DNA of 5,793 nt from Modestobacter sp. (GTDB lineage Bacteria; Actinomycetota; Actinomycetes; Mycobacteriales; Geodermatophilaceae), in contig JAOPVN010000069.1 of NCBI GenBank assembly GCA_025966175.1, positions 1 through 5,793 on the forward strand, given 5' to 3'. Shown here piece by piece: positions 5,411 to 5,793 of the stretch (the first letter of the stretch is position 1; every line of letters starts with the position of its first letter). The notes beneath the pieces were generated by a model. It did no database searches, had not been told where the DNA came from, and worked only from the letters and a program-made list of their open reading frames with translations. The position numbers were made by a program, and so were the translations under genes.

Positions 5411-5793
5411 TCAGCCGCGGCGGCGGATGGCGTCGAACAGCACGCCCTGCAGGTCCTCGGGGTCCAGTGCCTGGTACGCGGCCCCACCGGTGGCGTCGGC
5501 GATCTGCTGCAGTGCGCCGAGGTCGGCGTCGGGGCCCAGCGCGATGGCGATGACCTTCACCGGCCGGGTGGGGTCGGCCTCGCCGCGCAGGGTGTCCAGC
5601 AGGGCGTCGAGCTGGATCCCGGTGTCGTCCTCGTTCTCGCCGTCGGTGATCAGCACGACGCTGCTCACCGACTTCGGGTCGTAGGCGTCCCGGGAGGCGC
5701 GGACGGCGGCCAGGGTGGTGTCGTACAGACCGGTGCCGCCGGGCTGGAGCAGGCCGGGGATGCTGTCGAACTGCTCGGTGAGCAGCTGGCGCT
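5411..5793 (-). CDS. von Willebrand factor A domain protein, C-terminal part (5' end outside window)
   Basis: The minus-strand frame is open from the window edge to TGA at 5413-5411, giving 126 visible residues (a GTG at 5668 is internal, not the start). They form the second half of a VWA domain. GGTGLYDTTLAAVRAS (18-33) supplies the MIDAS threonine (Thr20), and VVLITDGENEDD (45-56) holds the MIDAS aspartate (Asp50). They are followed by VKVIAIALGPDADLGALQQI and ATGGAAYQALDPEDLQGVLFDAI, which close the fold at the protein's C-terminus. The DxSxS part of the MIDAS lies outside the window. VWA domains bind partner proteins through a metal ion. Many actinobacteria have surface proteins with a solute-binding-type domain followed by a C-terminal VWA domain ending like this one, but the N-terminus cannot be seen. 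The gene has the same orientation as the DUF2267 gene, 81 bp upstream of it. Confidence 0.92.
   Translation of the reverse strand, partial: RQLLTEQFDSIPGLLQPGGTGLYDTTLAAVRASRDAYDPKSVSSVVLITDGENEDDTGIQLDALLDTLRGEADPTRPVKVIAIALGPDADLGALQQIADATGGAAYQALDPEDLQGVLFDAIRRRG

Noticed and set aside
5411..5668. Separate 85-residue protein starting at GTG 5668
   Set aside because: The frame continues upstream to the window edge with the conserved GGTGLYDTT segment of the same VWA domain, so this GTG is an internal Val codon.
4032..5684. Plus-strand open frame of 550 codons over the right part
   Set aside because: It is antisense to the DUF2267/PCD-like and VWA genes, whose products have clear domains. 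Its own product is Ser/Arg-rich and unrecognisable.

Overview
The window looks like chromosomal DNA from a very GC-rich actinobacterium. The base composition is roughly three-quarters G+C by eye, third codon positions are almost all G or C, and GTG is a plausible start for several genes. The protein flavour (the form of the GT4 enzymes and a DUF2267 protein) would suit Geodermatophilaceae or relatives, but that placement is inference.

Left part (1-4608, + strand): a sugar-transfer and heptose-biosynthesis operon that enters from outside the window. In order it holds the C-terminal end of a GT4 glycosyltransferase, a complete GT4 glycosyltransferase of the MshA/sucrose-phosphate-synthase type, gmhA (sedoheptulose-7-phosphate isomerase), hldE (fused heptose-7-phosphate kinase and heptose-1-phosphate adenylyltransferase), and a GT9 (heptosyltransferase-like) enzyme. 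The first four genes are joined by three successive ATGA stop/start overlaps, so they are almost certainly co-transcribed and translationally coupled. GmhA and HldE together make most of the ADP-heptose pathway, and GT9 is the family that uses ADP-heptose in Gram-negative LPS core assembly. The phosphatase (GmhB) and epimerase (HldD) steps are not in the window.

Junction between hldE and the GT9 gene (3558-3687): the tight packing breaks here. Three near-identical palindromes sit exactly 33 bp apart. In one frame they are spanned by a 26-codon, extremely basic mini-ORF. It overlaps the hldE stop at one end and a candidate GTG start of the GT9 gene at the other, each time by a GTGA. This is the most unusual structure in the window.

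Right part (4619-5793, - strand): this is convergent with the operon, with only 10 bp between stop codons. It carries a two-domain protein (duplicated DUF2267 followed by a pterin-4a-carbinolamine-dehydratase-like domain with altered active-site residues). Upstream of that is the C-terminal end of a von Willebrand factor A protein that runs off the window. The 81 bp between these two genes holds two adjacent dyad symmetries. No tRNA, rRNA, transposase or CRISPR array was seen.
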